A stretch of DNA of 64,000 nucleotides from Watersipora subatra (taxonomy: Eukaryota; Bryozoa; Gymnolaemata; Cheilostomatida; Watersiporidae). The notes under the pieces are model-generated. The model was not told where the DNA came from, searched no databases, and was given only the letters and a program-made list of their open reading frames with translations. Of the stretch, positions 62,601 through 64,000 are shown one piece after another. Positions within the stretch are counted from its first letter, which is position 1. Every line of letters starts with the position of its first letter. The translations under genes and the position numbers were made by a program. Location of the stretch: assembly GCF_963576615.1 (NCBI RefSeq), contig NC_088714.1, forward strand, positions 6,116,670-6,180,669, in the 5' to 3' direction.

Positions 62601-62794
62601 CAGTTGTTTGGATTGTCTTCTCTCTGCTAACCTTGTGATGCAGGCTAATTTCTGTGTTTTCTTCGTAGATACAATCTGCTAAAGTTATGCGAGACTTAAT
62701 GAATGAGGAAGAGTGTAATATAAGGAAGTCTAGACTTGACATTCTAACCAAAGCCAAGCGAACCAACTTAAAGGCCTCAACGGTTATACAGCAG
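41606..62794 (+). CDS. ZNF106: ZNF106 (ZFP106)-like matrin-type zinc finger protein, exons 1-15, 3' end beyond right edge
   Basis: Exons: 41606-41665, 41787-41845, 44744-44851, 48546-48658, 48797-48900, 50590-51456, 52036-52135, 52227-52372, 52872-52983, 53416-53540, 53771-53912, 54783-54812, 59048-59091, 62322-62474, 62669-62794. All are GT/AG and phase-consistent, giving 763 residues so far. Two U1/matrin fingers open the protein, both C-x2-C-x12-H-x5-H (Cys9-Cys12-His25-His31; Cys46-Cys49-His62-His68). An Asn/Trp-rich part follows, then a long Ser-rich stretch (~149-437), an acidic block, a basic IGKRRS motif, Lys-rich exons, and a coiled coil (~671-763) beginning EESVISQLLVITVREEK. The finger spacing, the KGRN..HTC link and the coiled-coil start resemble vertebrate ZNF106, an RNA-binding nuclear protein with C-terminal WD40 repeats; that comparison is from memory. 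The WD40 part should lie right of the window. The 30-nt exon 12 is the least certain. Introns are packed with repeats. Confidence 0.78.
41882..43150 (-). mobile_element. SINE-related repeat in ZNF106-like intron 2
   Basis: A TA tail at 41882 is followed by a GTCTGTCTGTCTGTTTGTCC block. On the minus strand come a B-box-like GTGAGTTAAAATC and an A-box-like TGGTTAGCTACACTTG. Two copies of a 'ctcatgatatgaagtttgaaag' block (42990, 43095) are also found near 21700. The right limit is unclear. Confidence 0.45.
44120..44370. mobile_element. Family A fragment (left end only) in ZNF106-like intron 2
   Basis: Preceded by TTAA (44116-44119), it begins AAGTTGACTTGCAACAAAAT and matches about the first 250 bp of the copy at 15951. 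The right half is missing. Confidence 0.65.
45151..48040. mobile_element. TTAA-flanked element, family A copy 2, interrupted by element B
   Basis: Left end AGGTTGACTTGCAACAACAT after TTAA (45147-45150). Right end TTGCAAGTCAACCT before TTAA (48041-48044). Removing the inserted element leaves about 0.87 kb, the size of the copy at 15951-16854, to which both halves align in order. Confidence 0.8.
45372..47393. mobile_element. TTAA-flanked element B nested inside family A copy 2
   Basis: Ends are AGATGTAGTTGCGTCAAA and its reverse complement, with TTAA on both sides (45368-45371, 47394-47397). It is 2022 bp. AG-starting termini and TTAA suggest the Kolobok group, as inference. No transposase was recognised. 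Its interior holds a tRNA-like segment near 46050-46130 (B-box-like GAGTTCAAATCC on the minus strand). A short minus-strand frame starting MASSSSDRYSELSEQLLVKD near 46999 stops at once. Confidence 0.75.
48308..48352. mobile_element. Family A right-end remnant
   Basis: A 45-bp piece matching the right terminus (TGTGAATTTTGTTGCAAG), followed by TTAA at 48353-48356. No matching left half is adjacent. Confidence 0.55.
50475..50575. repeat. About 38-bp tandem repeat directly before ZNF106-like exon 6
   Basis: Two to three units of TTTGACTGTAATTGATTTGT plus 'gtacatttgactgtagg'. Each unit ends in a TGTAG or TGCAG that resembles a 3' splice site. The true acceptor used in my model is at 50588-50589. 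Confidence 0.85.
51775..51990. repeat. 21-bp minisatellite in ZNF106-like intron 6
   Basis: About ten units of TTGACTATTACTAGTGTACT, preceding exon 7 by about 45 bp. The same unit occurs again in intron 10. Confidence 0.9.
52440..52860. repeat. About 25-bp minisatellite in ZNF106-like intron 8
   Basis: About 16 units built on TATATCATATGGTCATGTTG with TG or ATG spacers. It reaches to within about 10 bp of the exon 9 acceptor. Long overlapping open frames here are due to the repeat. Confidence 0.92.
53600..53758. repeat. 21-bp minisatellite in ZNF106-like intron 10
   Basis: About seven units of TTGACTATTGCTAGTATACT, the same sequence family as the array at 51775-51990, ending just before exon 11. 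Confidence 0.92.
53945..54715. repeat. 44-bp minisatellite, about 17 copies, in ZNF106-like intron 11
   Basis: Units of GTGTGTAGCATAGGATAACT plus CCCTTGTCAATAGTTTGTAT with interspersed variants (CTAATCACTGG). The array starts about 30 bp after exon 11 and ends about 70 bp before the small exon 12. Confidence 0.95.
54813..56770. other. ZNF106-like intron 12, first part, no named content
   Basis: Very AT-rich (long runs of TTA/TAA near 55400-55900). No exon, element or RNA gene recognised. Confidence 0.4.
56772..57905. repeat. Tandem duplication of an about 550-bp transposon-like segment
   Basis: Two copies (56772-57320 and 57321-57905) share CTACTATATAAACGGCAATC, a TTATAGAG block, the 'attagccgctacttttat' and 'gcgcattaaccggaat' blocks, and a late 'tttactgccaacgtgtacc' block. 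The opening resembles 5' ends of Helitrons, but no CTRR end with hairpin was verified. Confidence 0.65.
58290..58738. repeat. Polypurine tract of about 450 bp (GA/G-rich)
   Basis: Almost all G and A on the plus strand, mainly GAGAGAGGGAGA units with G runs up to 14 and a higher-order period near 90 bp (GCGAGGAGGAGAGG recurs five times). The only pyrimidines are isolated C. Long open frames on both strands here are low-complexity artefacts. Confidence 0.95.
59229..61940. repeat. 2.7-kb array of a 23-bp unit, about 117 copies, in ZNF106-like intron 13
   Basis: Units of CTCTACATATGACTTAATGT plus CCC, CAC or CTC. The last trinucleotide varies most. Edge units (after 61780) are clearly more diverged. 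Larger blocks are duplicated: the order of variants around 60285-60500 recurs near 60880-61090, including ACATAGGACTT and CTCCACATATG markers. Confidence 0.97.
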
Positions 62795-63384
62795 GTAGTT
62801 GTTGGCCACAGGCTCATCTGACTATGTACACGGGTTGCCAGGTTAAGCACTGGCAATATGTAGTGCTTTGCATCATTGGTATGGTGTGGCAATATGAAGT
62901 GGGGATTTAGTATTCACACGCTTCTGTTTATGCTGAAAAGTCTGTTGATTGAAAATTTGTAAAAATATACTTTATTTTCAGTTAAAATTGCCAACTTCGT
63001 TTTTTTAAAAGCGACCGTGTTAAGGTCTATGGATTTTGCAAAAATGGTTAATAGTTTATTGCATCATTTTATCGGAAATAATTCTTTGTCAAACATTTTT
63101 GGGTGTGTCCAGTCACGAAGGTTAATGATAAAGATGAAGCGCTGTCATTGTGTAGGTGACTTACTCAGCTGCAGGTAATGTAACATTACCACGCCACTTC
63201 CTTGTTGTCTGAGACTGTTGTAGAGGTTTGGTTAAGGTTGTCTAGTATTTGAGCAAAAATGAGTCTCGGTACTTACATAACTATGAGTGCATTGTTAGCT
63301 CCCCAAAGTTTCTGAATAAACATTGTTAAGGAGTTTCAGTCTATGTTCTGCAGTCTATCAATACATTCAAGATTATATTACTAC
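62795..63384. other. ZNF106-like intron 15, no further exon accepted
   Basis: Follows the donor at 62795. A possible micro-exon at 63156-63174, bounded by TGTGTAG and GGTAATG, is too short to support. Confidence 0.35.
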
Positions 63385-63868
63385 TAGGTGAATGCCCGGC
63401 GTTGCGCAGGTAATGAAAGTTTTGTTCATTACCTGTGCATAGAAAATTTATTTTTAATTGGGTAAGTTTCTTTACTCAGTGAGTTTGAGTAACTACCGCT
63501 AGTCTAAATCTTTACTATAATAAGAGCCGTGTGTGTCCCTCTGAAGCCAGGGTTAGGAAAAAAGATTGCGTGATGATCTCTCACTCAATCATGATCTTCT
63601 AGTGTGATAGATGAAGTGTAAAGTGTGCCATTTTCATCAATCGGTATTAAAGTTTGGCAGGTGTAATAATTATGTGCACAATTGTTCCATAGTGCCGCAA
63701 GTAGGTTGTACGACGTAGTAGATAGTACGCCTGTCTGCAGAACCCGAGTTTCTGAGTTCTATTCCTGTCTAAAGCAGGTTCTTTGTTACTACATTTTAAT
63801 TGCTATGGCTGGGCACATGAATGACAGACAGACAAACAGACCTTGAGATTTATATATATACTGGCTGC
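63385..63868 (+). mobile_element. tRNA-derived SINE, plus orientation, near full length
   Basis: Head CTAGGTGAATGCCCGGCGTT. Then ACTATAATAAGAGCCGTGTG and GAAGCCAGGGTTAG blocks follow. The tRNA-like part (GTAGTAGATAGTACGCCTG as A-box region, GAGTTCTATTCC as B-box) lies at 63700-63770. The tail has GACAGACAGACAAACAGACC and (TA)n. A second head (GGCGTTGCCCGGGGAATAA) starts at 63871 and runs off the window. Confidence 0.65.
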
Positions 63869-64000
63869 GCTACGCGGCGTTGCCCGGGGAATAAAAATCA
63901 GTTTATAAACTATGAGAGCTGCCTGCTATTAGCCTGGCAGATTGCCACTGGAAAATTTTAGTAAGCTAACTAATGACAATCACTTAATGCAATCACCCTG

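Noticed and set aside
63156-63174. 19-nt micro-exon of the ZNF106-like gene
   Set aside because: Borders fit, but a 19-nt match with one codon phase is expected by chance in such a long intron.

Overview
This is a piece of an animal (metazoan) nuclear genome, AT-rich and intron- and transposon-laden. It holds two multi-exon genes running off the window edges, one complete 22-exon gene, and a small cluster of replication-dependent histone genes. Introns have GT/AG ends, the histone messages end in the animal stem-loop, and transposons and minisatellites fill the introns. A non-vertebrate animal, perhaps a lophotrochozoan (mollusc, annelid, bryozoan or relative), fits best; the phylum cannot be fixed from the sequence alone.

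Layout. (1) 1-7177, minus strand: the first seven coding exons of fumarylacetoacetase (FAH, last step of tyrosine breakdown); the remaining exons lie left of the window. Its introns carry several minisatellites, the largest about 1.36 kb. (2) 7178-10145: intergenic, with a hAT-type element that has a perfect 8-bp target duplication and a decayed pogo/Tigger-like transposase tail. (3) 10146-13294: a histone quartet, H2A(-) H2B(+) H3(-) H4(+), as two divergent pairs, each gene with a 3' stem-loop and a shared downstream motif. No H1 is seen. (4) 14079-35321, minus strand: a complete Golgi alpha-mannosidase II gene. I reassembled it as 22 phase-consistent exons giving 1142 residues, with every catalytic and zinc-binding residue present. 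(5) 35322-40749: intergenic with little recognisable; 40750-41290 is a 5'-truncated non-LTR retrotransposon. (6) 41606 to the right edge, plus strand: a gene with two N-terminal matrin/U1-type zinc fingers, a low-complexity middle and a coiled coil, best read as ZNF106 (ZFP106) without its C-terminal WD40 part, which should lie to the right.

The genes are unrelated housekeeping genes and do not form a pathway. The most unusual content is repeats: a three-deep nest (minisatellite, pogo-like MITE, second inverted-repeat element) in one mannosidase intron; a TTAA-flanked element inserted inside another TTAA-flanked element in the ZNF106 gene; a 2.7-kb array of a 23-bp unit; a 450-bp pure-purine tract; one 21-bp repeat shared by two separate introns of one gene; and a recurrent tRNA-derived SINE family. 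I found no sign of a new biochemical system. All homology statements are from recognition of families, not from searches.
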